Shown in pieces: positions 23,717 through 35,877 of a DNA stretch of 64,000 bases. Made by a program: the position numbers and the translations under genes. This DNA comes from Ampullaceana balthica (taxonomy: Eukaryota; Mollusca; Gastropoda; Lymnaeidae). The notes under the pieces are model-generated. The model was not told the DNA's origin and did not search any database. It was given only the letters and a program-made list of their open reading frames with translations. Position 1 is the first letter of the stretch. Each line of letters opens with the position of its first letter. The DNA lies in contig CALYLW010000136.1 in the NCBI GenBank assembly GCA_944989445.1, positions 1,541,413 to 1,605,412 of the forward strand, written 5' to 3'.

Positions 23717-24327
23717 CAGGCCTACAAAAAACACACAGACAGCGTTTTTAAGAGGGAATCATGAGTGTAAATAAATGAACATGATATGTAAAATTAATCT
23801 TTTATCATTTATATGCACATAGGTAAGGTTGAGTGAAACCAAAATGATTCACGTACACTTAGAAACATGCACTTAAATACACATACGTTCAAGTTAAAAT
23901 GGCTTATTTAATATGCGACTTAAAAGTCAAGACTATCCTGTGACAAATAATATTTAGCTCAAGTTTATTTTGATTTAGTAGCGATATTTTTTAAAAAGAA
24001 ATATTACATTTCTAACAAAGCCAGATCTACTTCCGTCTCTGAACGAAGCATAGCTCTATCATTTAACAAGGAAGCAATTAAATATTTTTTGACAAAACCC
24101 TATTTCATTCATTCAATGAACAAAGACTGGATCAATCACATATTGTTCTATTTTATTGTTATTATTTTTTAAGCAAAACCTTGCCTCATGATTTTTCTGA
24201 TAAAATCATGAACTAATGATTTATTTGAACAAAAAACTTGAATAAAAGACTTTTCCAAACTTAAGCCTTAATTGAAACGTTATCATTTTCCACACACTTA
24301 TATCTCGTACCAATAAACGTTTTAAAG

Positions 24328-26100
24328 AAAAATCGATATATTTGATTGGTTTTCGTTATTTCTATCAATCCTTTTCAACGGCACCCATCTTGTAATAAAC
24401 TCTTCACCAATATTTAAAAACTGCTTGACGAAATGAAAATAATTTATTTATTTGTTTATTTTTAAATTGTATCGCCTTTGACTCGGAATTTAGAGGGGAG
24501 AAAACATCAGTGCATTGAAATATACTCAGGTTCTATATGTAATGTTAAGTGGGTTCTCGGAAACCTACTCAGAGACAACAAATGATGTTATGTGGAACAT
24601 CGCAATCCTATACTACAATATGCAGATGTTGAATGGGTGAGTGTTGAAATATCAAGCAAATAGAATATATAGGTGGTTGTATTTATGACCTGGTATTCAA
24701 TTTATGGCTGTAGTTAAAACATGACAGGAACAAAAGAAAAACAAAAGAAAAATTTTAAATGATGATTATAATTGCTTTGAAGTCAGTTCAAAACTACAAT
24801 TGGTTTTCACGGTGACAATTTTGTGTGGCTTTGGGTCGACCATTACATGAAGTTTCTAAATAGCAGTTGAATGTAAAGCGTGTGTAACGTTTCAATTCGC
24901 GTTAATTTATAATGCACTGGTGCGAAGAACCGAATAGCTTTTATTTGTACCCCTGAAAACATTTTGTAAATATACAAAAAATATTTTCCATTTTACTCTT
25001 TTGATACCGGATAAACAAAGATTTCATTAAAAAAAAATAATCAGTGGCAAGTTATCATGGTATGAACGTCAAAAATGAACGTGTTTCATGTAACAGTTCT
25101 CAAAACTTGATTATTACGTAAACTACATAACAATAATTAAGGAATATTTTAGATACAGTTTCCAATACGTATATATAATTTTTTTTTAAATGCTGGAGAT
25201 AATAACAATAATAACAACAACAATGACGACGACAATAACAACAATATTAATAATAATAATAAAAATAAGAATAATATAAATTCTATTTTAAGCTGGTTGG
25301 ACGAATTTTAACTTTGCATTTTTTCTTAATTTTATAAAACCTTAAAACACGCATTGCTTTAGATGGACAAATTATTCGTTTCTCCTTTTTGTAAATGGTT
25401 TACTTTTTATATGTGTTTTGTAGGCGTTCTCACAATACAAACTTTCTTGCAATAACTCCTTGAAATACTGTTGTCAACAAAATAACTTTAATATGCACAC
25501 TATATACAGAAATATAACTTTGAGGTTTCACAACGTGGAGACATCAGCCACACAATCCGCCATTACTCTGTGACAACTCAAATAATACTCTCGAACCTTC
25601 TTCCCCCTTTTTTCCCGCGCTTTCACTCACGTGACCTCTCCGTCATCCAACTCGTGATTTAACACGTGACACTTTTTATACATAAACTTTTTACAAAATA
25701 TTATTAAAATAATTTTTACTGACAGCTTTCACCAAAAAGGAAACTGCGTTAATATAATTTAAATATCTAGAATCTATATTGATTACAGTACATATTGAAA
25801 ATTTCCTGATACACAAATACTGACTTTAGATTCCCAGAATGTCTCCAGTTATGTTTTTTTGTTGTTGTAGAAACTACTTCATGTTTATATGCGTCTCAAT
25901 AATTTGATTTTTTGCCATCGCTTTGTCTTTGTACAACGAAATGCATCTTCGTTACGCATACGTTTTATATTATAACTCCCATTTTTAATCTTTAGTCTTT
26001 TTGTGAATTTTTGGTTAAAATAAACAACAACCAGCATTAAATTTAATAAAATAATTAAAAATAAGTAAGTGTTAATACTAATGTAACAAAACTTACAAAT
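24328..26100. other. Right-arm-only non-coding DNA
   Basis: Homology to the left arm ends at about 24,328. No coding exon of the Ig-like family was found here. An (AAC/AAT)n-rich tract lies at 25,198-25,276. A moderately GC-rich patch with two CACGTGAC motifs lies at 25,600-25,675. Confidence 0.55.
25198..25276 (+). repeat. AAT/AAC trinucleotide microsatellite
   Basis: Imperfect ATAACA, CAACAA, GACGAC and AATAAT units. Confidence 0.9.
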
Positions 26101-26953
26101 TAATTAACATATTCTTATTTTTCTTCAATACGTAAGTAATCTACCAACTGTTAATGACTTTTAGCATTGTAATTAAATTTAAGAACGATCAGTTGTGAAA
26201 CTATTTTTTAAAAGTTTTAAGTAAACTAGAAGTGGCGGCAACATAATTAAGTGGTGCAATTAATTTGATGAAAACATTTTTAAAAACGAACTAACAAAGA
26301 AACAAACAAACAAAAAACTTCGAGATACAACACAAAGATAATTTGATAAACCGTTAAGTCGACATAGGGATAAATACTTTTTAAAAATTCCGCATGCAAT
26401 AACAAACAAATTCAGTTCTCAATCTTCCCGTCTGGAATTCGGACGTGGATTGGGTTGTCTGGTTAAACCATGGAAATTAACACACTATCAACATTTAAAT
26501 CTCAAATAAAAATGCAAAACTAGAAATAAACAACAGATAAGCGTAGGATGCAAAAATATTTCTGTACAGAACGAGTGTCTGTAATAGATAAGATAAAATA
26601 ACCTCTTCTTATTTACTTTGTTTGTTGCGCTGCCTGCTTTTGTCAAGATATACCACTGTGTCTGTGAGTTTTGTGCCGTACGTCTGTCAACCCTAGACCA
26701 AATCACCGCATAAATACCGTTGTTTGTGTTATATTTGTACCACAGAGTAGCCAACGGTAGAAACGGTGAACTGTTTGCAGTATCAGATGAGAGGCTAGAA
26801 CAATTTAATTTTGTCGCGGACGTGTCTAAACAATAACGCACATAGTGGTCGCCATCTAGACTAGAGAAAGAACTAGAAAGAGAAACATTTGTTTGAAAAA
26901 ACATTGTGAAACTGACAACTCAAACTAAACATTTTGACACTGACCTCCTAAAC
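26100..26953 (+). repeat. Intron block of the Ig-like gene family, copy 1
   Basis: Bases 26,110-26,440 match 39,023-39,340 and 39,422-39,710. Bases 26,310-26,950 match 46,740-47,340, which is the intron before the second Ig-like exon of the complete gene. This anchors the truncated gene copy 29,375-30,055. A minus-strand open frame across it (26,488-26,904) is not kept open in the other copy. Confidence 0.65.
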
Positions 26954-29298
26954 CAGGGGTGGGCAAACTTTTTCTACGGAGGGCCGCATTGAATATTTAT
27001 TTTTACAGGCGGGCCGCATATACATATTGTGTAAATTCAATTATAATTTACAACGTATAAAATATGAATTAACGATATTTTAACCATGTACATGTCATTT
27101 TATTTCACATCCAAACTCTTTTACACATGTACATTAAATTTTAAAATAAGAAAATAAACAGTTTCTAATATGTTAATAAGATTTTACAAATTATTATTTC
27201 AACTAGAGTTTATAGTTACCTGTAATAATAACTATGAAGAAGTAGGAACACAAATTGCATATAAGCTGACAATAGAATACGATTATAATTAATGAGACGT
27301 ATGTAAATTTTCACAATTTTGGATAATGTTCTTGAACTGAGGAATCAGTTTACTGCTTGTGATTCGCATGACTTCATTCGGTAAACACCGATCTGTTCTT
27401 AGACTTGTTTATTTTCATGCAAGAAAAAGCTTGCTCACATATGTATTTGGACGCAAATATTGACAAAAGTTGGGCAGCAAAGCTCTTTTTCAAATAGTTA
27501 CAAAAGTTTGGCTGCAAAGGTTTTTAAGAGTGGAAATGCTGCTGCTGGTAAACATCCATAAAACTCCAGCAGAAGAACTGACTTGAACTTCTCATTCAGG
27601 TCATAATCTGCTTGTAGGTCAATCAGCTCTGACTGTATATCCCCTAAGACTGAATCAGCTTCTGAACTAAATGGCGAACTGAGGATATTGAAGAGTGGTT
27701 CCAGGTTCTTGAATTCTTGGAACCCCCTTTCAAATTCCACAGCCTAGGCATCCAACTGAGCCTTGTACTTGTCAGCCATTTCACGATAAATGGTTTTCTG
27801 TTTCAACAAAGGAAGATTTCAAAACCTGTTTTCACCTGCTTGCCTGGAGAACAAGGAGAGCTTTGCCTGAAATGATTTGGCATGCACATATATTTCATGT
27901 GCAAACAAGCTATTGCCCTGAAGTTTGACATTCAGTTCATTCAACTTTTCCATAATGTCAACAGCAAACATAAAGTCTGACTTCCACTCTTCATTAACAA
28001 TGGTAGAAAGAAAGTCACAAACAAAACCTTCATCTCCAGGAACATAACTATTTCTTCCTTGAGATCCAACACTCGACTCAATATCTTGCCCAGGCTCAGC
28101 GCAGAAAACAATGCTGTAGTAGATAATATCTTAATATTCAGTTTCCAAAACTTCAAGCAGTGCCCTGTGGTTAAGTGCCCTAATTCTGGTGAGGTTTATC
28201 ACAATGACAACTGGGTCAATAACATGCTTGATATTCAACTTAACTTTGCACCGACTTGCCCGATCGATGAAACAGTGGAGAGGTAAGAGTGTATGGTCAG
28301 GTTGTTCTTTAATAATTTTTTTAATCAACTTCACAAGACCTACGTTTTTTCAAGTCAAAGCGCGCGCTCCCTCGGTTGTTACACTTGATATCTTGTTCCA
28401 CACCAACCCGGTACTTTCAGCACAGTTATCAACAGCATTGAATACATCCTGGCCTGTAGTTGTGTCTTTGAGTGGCTCAATTCTAAGTAATTCTTCGGTG
28501 AGCTAAAAACGAGTGTTTATTCCTCGTATAAATACCAACAATTGTGCTGCGTCCTGTAAATCAATACTTTTGTCCAACGCAAGAGAGTACAACAAAAAGT
28601 CTTTGCTTGCCTCTCGAAGTTGGTGCATCAAATTGTCACTAAGTTTTCAACACGCCTGACTAGAGTTCTCCTTGACAAAGAAATGCTATCAAATTGTGTT
28701 TTCTTTTCTGGACACATAATGTTTCTGCATCTGACAGCAATTCGTTGTCAGAAAAAGACTTGTTCCGATTTACAATTTTATGGAACAGTACCAACCTGGC
28801 TTCGGTTGCAGCATCTTGTATTAAAGACTGTTTGGTGAAATTAGTTGACTGCTTCTTTAAATTATGGACCAACTCCTGGCTATTCTTTTTTCTCTCTTCG
28901 TTCAAATTGAACGTTAAATCGACCCCGAAATCCACATGTTTTATTTGGGGGTGTCTTTTTAAGTTGTACTCCTTAAAAAAACACAAACACTCACGGCACA
29001 GCAAGCAGACTGTTTTGCAGCCAACGCTCGTGAAGCAATATATAGCGGTCCATTCGTCATTAAAAACATGACATTCGACGTCAATTTAAAAAAAGGAATT
29101 TAAAAAAAAATGATTTAATATCTCATGATGCAAATCAAATATTTAAAATTAAATTTAAAAAATATAGCTATAATTCTAAACAAAGAAAATTAACATCGAA
29201 ATAAGATCGCTACATGTACATTCCTACGGGCCGCATAATATGCTCTGGCGGGCCGCATGCGGCCCGCGGGCCGTAGTTTGCCCACCCCTGTCCTAAAC
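26946..29298 (-). mobile_element. Second hAT transposon with perfect TSD
   Basis: The element occupies 26,954-29,290 with ends CAGGGGTGGGCAAACTTT and AGTTTGCCCACCCCTG, flanked by a perfect 8-bp duplication TCCTAAAC (26,946-26,953 and 29,291-29,298). GC-rich GGGCCGCAT blocks follow both ends. It sits in the intron just before an Ig-like exon of gene copy 1. Confidence 0.95.
27498..29060 (-). pseudogene. hAT transposase relic (GTF2IRD2/ZBED-like type)
   Basis: The minus strand begins with a half zinc finger LLCRECLCFFKEYNLKRH, then KQSLIQDAATEARLVLFHKI typical of this clade, then broken frames through 28,334-27,941. It ends with a C-terminal segment FKSVLLLEFYGCLPAAAFP at 27,498-27,740. At least four frame breaks make it a pseudogene. 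It belongs to a different hAT lineage from the copies at 12,741 and 21,007. Confidence 0.75.
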
Positions 29299-29374
29299 TA
29301 AACACTTTGGCACCATTAAATCAAACTTAATAATAATGGGACTGGGATTATAATCATACCTCTCTGTTTAACAG

Positions 29375-30055
29375 ATGACATTGCAATTACATGGAATGGA
29401 GCGACCGTGCCAGACGGCTCCACACTTCGAGTTCCGGTTAGAGCCACCTCGAACGGGAACACGGAAATTGAAGAGGAGTTTTCATGCTCGGTCCCTACAC
29501 CAGTCTGGTCAATGGAATTTTCGTACCACCTATCAGATGACACATCTTCAACTTCGAATACGAAATATTTTAGCTCGAATTTGATACTCCAACTTACCAC
29601 AAGTGTCGTGGATAGGTGGTTTGATTGTAAATGCACCGCTAGCAATTCAATTGCGATGATAACATCATCATCGTTTCTGGTAAGCTCGAAATGTAAGCAT
29701 TTAAAATTTAAAATTTAATCTTAATTAATAATGATAGATAAATGGGGGGGGGGAGGTAGCAATTATCTATCATTATCAAACTACAGCAAACTAAGATAAA
29801 ATAAAGTTTAATCTTGAATTAATTTTTTTTTGACGAAATCGTTTCGTTATTTAATAAGAGACAAATTTTATTAAACACTATCATCGGCACACTCTTATAT
29901 ATTGTACTCAAACACGATTCATGAAATAACCTTGTACATTTTACCAAACAGCTGACTTTCAAAAAGGAATTCTGGAAACGTCAATAACTCTCCTGGCATC
30001 CATCTCGATTACAGCTCTTGTTGCCCAGTTCACAGGACACAGATCTTGGGTTTAG
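29375..30055 (+). pseudogene. Ig-like secreted protein gene, copy 1 (3' half)
   Basis: The first exon seen is 29,375-29,692 (acceptor TTTAACAG, donor GTAAGC) and encodes an Ig-like domain with ITWNG, VPDGSTLRVP, EFSCSV and FDCKCTA. The second exon, 29,952-30,055, completes the split codon in phase 1 and adds a 34-residue hydrophobic tail ending GHRSWV, then TAG. AATAAA sites lie at 30,160 and 30,180. It matches exons 3 and 4 of the complete gene at 47,755-48,453. The Cys in the middle of the domain is Tyr here (EFSYHL against EFSCHL). No signal-peptide exon or first Ig exon is visible upstream in this window, so this is a truncated copy, or its 5' part was lost when the palindrome formed. Its own exons remain open. 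Confidence 0.7.
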
Positions 30056-30059
30056 ACTC

Positions 30060-30475
30060 TCAAGTGGTTCTTCAACTATTGGCTACCCACTGGAGAAATT
30101 TTTTACTTATTTGATTGATGCCGTAAAGATTTGTTTCTGTACTTGTCTCATCTAATCATAATAAATGTTCTATTTGTAAAATAAAGAAACATGTTTTGAA
30201 ATTCAATCATGTTGTTGTGTGTCTATCGCTAAGCTACGGGTCGAAGTTTAAAAAGCAATTTAATATGTGAACTTTCTTTTTATTTTGATACGTGAACTGT
30301 TCCGAAAAGGGTTTGCCCTCTGCCCGGCTTAGAACACAAGTACCGTCATGGAGCTGGACATGACCTGAAACTAACAGTATTCTGGCAGGAATAACTAAAG
30401 TCTGGTTAGGTTCTTGTAGTGTAATATATGATTACAGCTGCTGTACGGATGTTACACAAAACATAGGAGAATATC
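30060..30475. other. 3' flank of gene copy 1
   Basis: The first part matches the 3' flank of the complete gene (for example a GATGCCGTAAAGATT motif shared with 48,521). The rest is unrecognised and non-coding. Confidence 0.5.
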
Positions 30476-30479
30476 CAAT

Positions 30480-30910
30480 GTCGATGTGGCAAACCAAAGT
30501 ACCCGTTGAGGGTTGGATAATCCTAAGCGACCATTTCGTACCCCTCACTAGCTATCAGTGAGAGGTACTGTTTAGGGCTGGGAGTGCCAATACGGATTAG
30601 GAATAAGTACCACGAAAGACTTAGCGGACGTCAGCTCCAAGGAAACCTTCCAACGGCGTGACACCCTTAGGTTGGCCACTTTGATGATCCCCCTACCTAG
30701 AGAGAGTCCATGGTAAATAGACTCGTATACTTAGCCGGGGTGCCACCGAGGTTGTAATAAGTCGAATTAGAAAATCCCACCACTCTTTTGTGAAGTAAAT
30801 TTAGTGAAGGGACATCCGACCGTGTTTCCGGGGGCCCAGTTGGCTCTATCAGAGAGGGGTGTGCTCTAGCTATAAATTCCTCGGGGGAGGGGGGCAAATT
30901 GCTAGAGGAA
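30480..30910 (+). repeat. Interspersed repeat, copy 1
   Basis: About 430 bp matching 51,760-52,230 in the same orientation. Shared landmarks include GGATAATCCTAAGCG, CTCACTAGCTA, a GACGTCAGCTC motif, AATCCCACCACTC and GAGGGGGGC. No reading frame is conserved. It ends close to a MITE-like terminus (CCCTAGCTACGCCCCTG, ending near 30,978). Confidence 0.75.
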
Positions 30911-31489
30911 TTCAAGTGGGGGCCCGGGGTGACTTTCAAATTTTGACACCCCCTTCCCCTTCCCTAGCTACGCCCCTGGATCATCTTACTGTCTCTAATT
31001 ACTGTTTTAGGGACACCTTACGGCCTTTATTGAGTTGAAAGATGTATTACCTGATTGCAGTTGTGCAATGACATAATAAAAATGAGGGGGGGGGCAAAAT
31101 TTCAATCTCAACATCAAACATTGATTGTGGTCTACGAATAGCAATTTGTAAGTTATGCTTGAAATAATTTTTTATGGTTCAATCATCAGCCCTGTTGCTT
31201 TTTGTTAAATTTATGTTGAAATGTATTTTATATTATTTTTGTTATGATTTACATCGGTTAAATGAATTTAATTTTTCTCTTCTTAAAGTCTTAGTATTTA
31301 TTTTAAATTTAAAGTTATTATCGATACAATTTTTATATACAAGAATTGCATCTGCTGTGTTGGATGAACAGGACGATTTATAATAAAAGTTCTGGCTACT
31401 CAAAGCATTTCATAAGCGATTAGCATGATTTAATATTTAAAATAAAAACAACCCGTAAAAAACCAAGTTTTTGACTATAAATCCTTTAC

Positions 31490-31881
31490 GTATGAGACGT
31501 AACTAAAAGAATGTTCATTATAACACGCAGCGCAAGACCAGCCAAAAATACAAAATTGCAGTTGTGTCGTAAAACGTGTTTAATATAATGCGCACCGATC
31601 AGGAATAGGTTTATAAAAAGAGCTGTCAATAAAATACGCACCTTATTGCGCGACAGAAAGGTTGTTCAATATAATACGCACCGCGACGCTCTATCTCAAA
31701 AAATAGCATGATACATAGGAATAAAAAAAATAATCTAAAAAATCAATAATTTAATTACGGTACATGCGATCGATCTGAAATTTTGATACATTGTTTTTAT
31801 CATCGGTACGAAACTGCCTGCAAAATTTCAGCTCGCTATCTTGCGAGCAAGTGGGTTAAAAATCGATCAAAAGTTTTGGCG

Positions 31882-31914
<33 letters not shown>

Positions 31915-32510
31915 GTCCGCCGCAGACACCACGAGTTAATATAAAGGATTTAAAAACGTAAAAAACCAAGCTTTTGACGACATAACTAAAAAGATGTTCA
32001 TTATAATACGCATCGCACTACAGTCTAAAATTTCTAAATTTTAGTTATGTCTCGGATATGAAGGATTCATAGGAAAAAACTACTACAGTCTGCCTGCTTA
32101 ATTTCAGCTCGATTTGATCACGGGAGAGGGGTTATATAAACACGTTTAGTATAATGTGCGCTGTGCGACAGATTATTATCATAAACATTTACAGATCGGG
32201 AATATATCTTTAAAAAGTATCGTCGATATAATACGCAACGCACCGCACTACAGGAAATTATTAAAAAGGGTTGTTCAATATAATACGCACCGCGACACAC
32301 AAATTAACAAACTAAATAGAGATAACTAGAGATAATCTAAAATTTCATTAATTTAATTATAGTAAATTCGATCGATCTGAAATTTTGAAAGATCATTTTT
32401 TTAATCGCCACAAGTCTGCTTGCAAAATTTCAGCTCGCCAGCATACGAGGAAGTGGGTTAAGAATCGATCCAAAGTTTTTTCGGCAAGCAGACACCACGA
32501 GTTAATATAA
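31490..32510 (-). repeat. Microsatellite-carrying interspersed repeat, dimer (right arm)
   Basis: Two units in inverse orientation. The first carries an (AAGC)n tract at 31,885-31,912 next to CAGACACCACGAGTTAATA. The second, at about 31,960-32,510, carries only GGCAAGCAGACACC at that point. Core motifs CGATCGATCTGAAATTTT, CAAAATTTCAGCTCG and AATATAATACGCACCG recur in both. Confidence 0.75.
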
Positions 32511-32704
32511 ATGATTTTTAAAAATTGTCATATTTGCATTAATTTTTCGGAGAGTCACAATTTCACAAATAAATGCTTGCTTTGAAGATCTTTTGAAATC
32601 GTGTTGCACCATTATATCTTCATTAAAACTCCAGTCATAAATTCTTAATTAAAGAGTATCATTTTCAGAAAGCCACAAAACGTGTTTTTATCGAGTGACG
32701 GGAG

Positions 32705-33720
32705 ATGAAGAGTTCTGTCAGCAAATACGCAAAACTACTTTACTTAACATTTGGTTTCTTGATTGCGTTCACTAGTCTCTTGGTTATTCAAATTGAAAGA
32801 TCTGAAAAAGTGTTCATTAGTAGTCTAACTCATACTCTTCTTTACTTAATACTATATTGTGAAATTAAGTGGGTTTTTTATTTTTTTTTGTGGGTGTTGT
32901 TTGACCAGTTAAGTTATGCCAAAAGACTGCGTACTGAAAATAAATTTTCCTTAGTCAAAATTAGTTCAATTGTTGCTGATGTAATGTTATCTTATTTTAG
33001 TTTATTATTGTATCTATTACAGTTCGTTATGAATACAAGTGTTTCACATAGGGAGGATGCCCGATATTTTGTGTGCCCGGAAAGTGAAGACTTTAGAATC
33101 TTGTGACAATCGCTGTGAGGACTATATGTGTAACATCACGTGGTTGGCGGAACAACAGAAAATATTAGCTCCCTTTATAAACCCTTGCTTGCCAGGTTAC
33201 AGTACTTGTTTTACTGGGAGAAGACTTAATGGAGCAGACCACCGTTAGAAGAATCAAGGACGTTGCCGGCAATGTTCCCTCTTAGGTTCGTTGGTCCACG
33301 GGTTAAATCAATTTTAAAAAAAAACTCGTCTGCAACTTTGTACAGAATTCAGGTTTTGAGCAATGCTTTACAAAATTTGATGCGCGCTAATTCTTAACTG
33401 CTGCGCAGCGTCGGACAGATATTTTAAAGACAACATTGGTTTCCGGATCTGATAATGTCTAAGGTCACAGTAGAAGGTGTCGCCGGCGGATTGGTGCGGT
33501 GTAATATTTCTGATTTGGCCCATGGTCGTATTGACCTTGTGGATGGTTACGGAAATTAGAGAATTTCTGGTAATGACGAAGTCCGTGTGTGGATGAAAAG
33601 TTTGGACAAAGTTGGCTTTGCCGCTGCTGGTAATGTGACAGACCTGAAGAACGTCAGCTATTTGTTTACCTTCCGGTGTCTGGTAGCAGGATTGTCGTCA
33701 TTGAGTTTATTTCCATACGC
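32705..33720 (+). pseudogene. NXPE-like pseudogene (right arm, uninterrupted)
   Basis: From 5' to 3' there is MKSSVSKYAKLLYLTFG with a long hydrophobic stretch, a Cys-rich segment (SCDNRCEDYMCNIT, INPCLPGYSTCF), and at 33,450-33,720 a beta-sandwich-like segment SKVTVEG, LVRCNISDL, NDEVRVWMKSLDKVGFAAAG, VTDLKNVSYLFTF. The order (signal anchor, Cys-rich stem, filamin-like domain) is that of NXPE-family proteins. Frames change between parts, and a TAG shared with the other arm interrupts the domain. The part after the filamin-like domain is missing. Confidence 0.45.
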
Positions 33721-34423
33721 ATGAATTCCCAAAAATGCAAGACTTTATTTAATTTTTTTATCAAAGCATGTTTTTTTTGTTTGATTATTCTAAATATTAT
33801 TTACCTGATAGAACTCTTTTTAACGATAACATTTAAAAGTTGTTCCCCATATTCTGTTTATTTATAGAAATGCACGTCACTTAAGGAGTTCAAAAAATTA
33901 TATTTGGTTATTTGGTATATGCTCATCCGGATTTCTCTAGTTTCCAGTATCAAAATTCAATACTGTATTAAATCAAATATTCACTTTTCTTTAAATAAAA
34001 AAATAATTAAAAAATAAAAAATGGGGAATGTACGTGAATTAACATATAATTTTTCCCTTTCTTTGCCACTTTCTTCTTGACAATAAAATGGTCAGCTCTA
34101 ACAAAATATGATCTTCATATCTGAGATTTTTAAAATAAAAATAATGAAATTGTAGATGGGCATGTCTGAAACCCAAATATATAATAAGCGAATGTAATAA
34201 TAAAATATAGCAATATATTTCTGGAAGACGCAAATAAGGGAGATGGTTTGACGTCCAAGACATATTTACTGACGGGACACGGTGATAGAGAAGATGTCAT
34301 ATTATCTTTATTGACATTTTAAAACTTCTTAAACCAGATGATTTAACGATGATTATGAATTCAATTTTAACAATATTAGCTTAAAGACAAAGATGTGTTT
34401 GGGAAAAAGGTGATGTAATGAAA

Positions 34424-35348
34424 CAGGTGTGAAGCAAGGATGTGTCATGTCACCAATGTTATTTGGAATAGCAATTGATTGGGTCATGCGAAAATGCACG
34501 GATGCCGGATTAGGCATCAAATGGACCGAAAACAATACTTTGGAAGACCTTGACTTTGCAGATGACCTGGCTCTTATAAGCTCAACGCATCTGAACACCC
34601 AAGAAAAAACTGATCGTCTCCAGCACTTTTCAAATCAAATTGGTCTTCAAATCAACACAACCAAAACAAAAGTCATGGACCTCACCAACCAACCAAATGA
34701 TATTATACTTAATGACCAAACCATAGAGAAAGTAACCAACTTCACTTACTTAGGAAGCAAAATGTCATATGATGGAGATGCAACATCAGAGATAACGACT
34801 CGAATTGCGTTGGCGTCAAGTGCTTTTAACAAACTTACAAATATTTGGAGATCAAAGACACTTAGCAAACATATAAAACTTAGGCTTTTCAACTCTTGCG
34901 TAATCCCTGTACTAACATATGGATGTGAAAGCTGGAAATCCACTCAAGCTATAGAAAAGAAATTAGTTGCCTTCGAGAACAAATGCCTCCGAAAAATTTT
35001 GAATATAAAATGGAGTGATTTTAAATCAAATGAAACAATAAGAGAAGAAACCAACCAAGAATATGTGTCAACCTTTATAAGGAGAAGGCGTTGGAATTAT
35101 ATCGGTCATGTTCTTCGAATGGACGAGAGAAGACTACCACGGCAGGCCTTCATATGGACACCAAAAGGCAAAAGAAAACAAGGAAGACCAAAAGAAACCC
35201 TACGTAGAACAATCAAAAGAGAAAGCTCAACCATGGGTCTAAGAAATAATCAAGACCTAATACAATTGGCGACGGATCGTCGTAAATGGAAATCAATGAC
35301 TTCTGCCCTATGTGCCGTCTTCGGCCCGAGAGGAACTAACTAACTAAC
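34424..35348 (+). mobile_element. 5'-truncated non-LTR retrotransposon with TSD
   Basis: The insertion is flanked by TAATGAAA (34,416-34,423 and 35,349-35,356). The left arm (near 2,985) holds the single-copy empty site. The 3' end is a short (TAAC)n tail, as in several LINE clades without poly(A). Truncation inside the reverse transcriptase is typical of target-primed insertion. It is present in one arm only, so it is younger than the duplication. Confidence 0.85.
34429..35343 (+). CDS. Reverse transcriptase C-terminal part, open but truncated
   Basis: 304 residues open to the stop. It begins inside RT motif 4 (KQGCVMSPMLFGIAIDWVMR), followed by the catalytic LDFADDLALIS, the motif region LQINTTKTKVM and FTYLGS, then the thumb. 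The C-terminal domain has RRRRWNYIGHVLRMDERRLP and GKRKQGRPKETLRR. The endonuclease and the first half of the RT are absent, so it is not expected to work. The absence of stops suggests recent insertion. The style fits RTE-like or related LINEs, but the clade is uncertain. Confidence 0.8.
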   Translation: MKQGCVMSPMLFGIAIDWVMRKCTDAGLGIKWTENNTLEDLDFADDLALISSTHLNTQEKTDRLQHFSNQIGLQINTTKTKVMDLTNQPNDIILNDQTIEKVTNFTYLGSKMSYDGDATSEITTRIALASSAFNKLTNIWRSKTLSKHIKLRLFNSCVIPVLTYGCESWKSTQAIEKKLVAFENKCLRKILNIKWSDFKSNETIREETNQEYVSTFIRRRRWNYIGHVLRMDERRLPRQAFIWTPKGKRKQGRPKETLRRTIKRESSTMGLRNNQDLIQLATDRRKWKSMTSALCAVFGPRGTN

Positions 35349-35356
35349 TAATGAAA

Positions 35357-35706
35357 TATACGAGCAACCAAGCCCGTCCAAGGACTTTCCGCCACCTTTC
35401 GGTGGCATGTTGTTACTCCCCTTCAACAGCCGTCTCGACCGGCATACATGTGCATCACGTCAAAAATATTATTTATTATAGTTAAAATAAATAACTCGTA
35501 AAAACAGAGCTTTTGACTATAAATCCCAACGCGCATAACTCAAAATAAAGTCTTGGAAGAAATACTGCACGAAGAATAACTCGTTTTAAACGTCCGCGTA
35601 AACATGTTCAATATGATTGGCTGTAGGAGTCATATGTGTTTGAGGGGCCAATCGCTATGGATGACCGGACAGAAAGGACAGAAACTTGCCTTTTATTATA
35701 TAGGAT
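35357..35706. repeat. Second right-arm-only insertion next to the LINE
   Basis: Absent from the left arm. It contains a CCGCCACCTTTCGGTGGC hairpin and an AACTCGTAAAAACAGAGCTT segment related to the microsatellite-carrying repeat family. The source is unclear; it may be a fragment of that family. Confidence 0.5.
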
Positions 35707-35877
35707 GGTCATCTTGGTAAATATTTAAATATTTATTTTCATAATACGGTTAACATTCGGAATTTACTTGTTAAATAATTTAACAATTATTATTAAAATT
35801 ATTTAAAATGTTATTAAATGAATTAACTAAAGATATAAAGATACTTTATGTATTGTAACATAAAAAATGAGTGGTGT

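Noticed and set aside
23557..23774. Ser/Leu- and His/Thr-rich open frames
   Set aside because: They are translations of the CT and CA microsatellites.
26488..26904. A 138-codon minus-strand open frame before the second hAT element
   Set aside because: The homologous intron block of the complete Ig-like gene (46,950-47,300) has stops in the same frame, so the frame is not conserved. It lies antisense in intron-like sequence.
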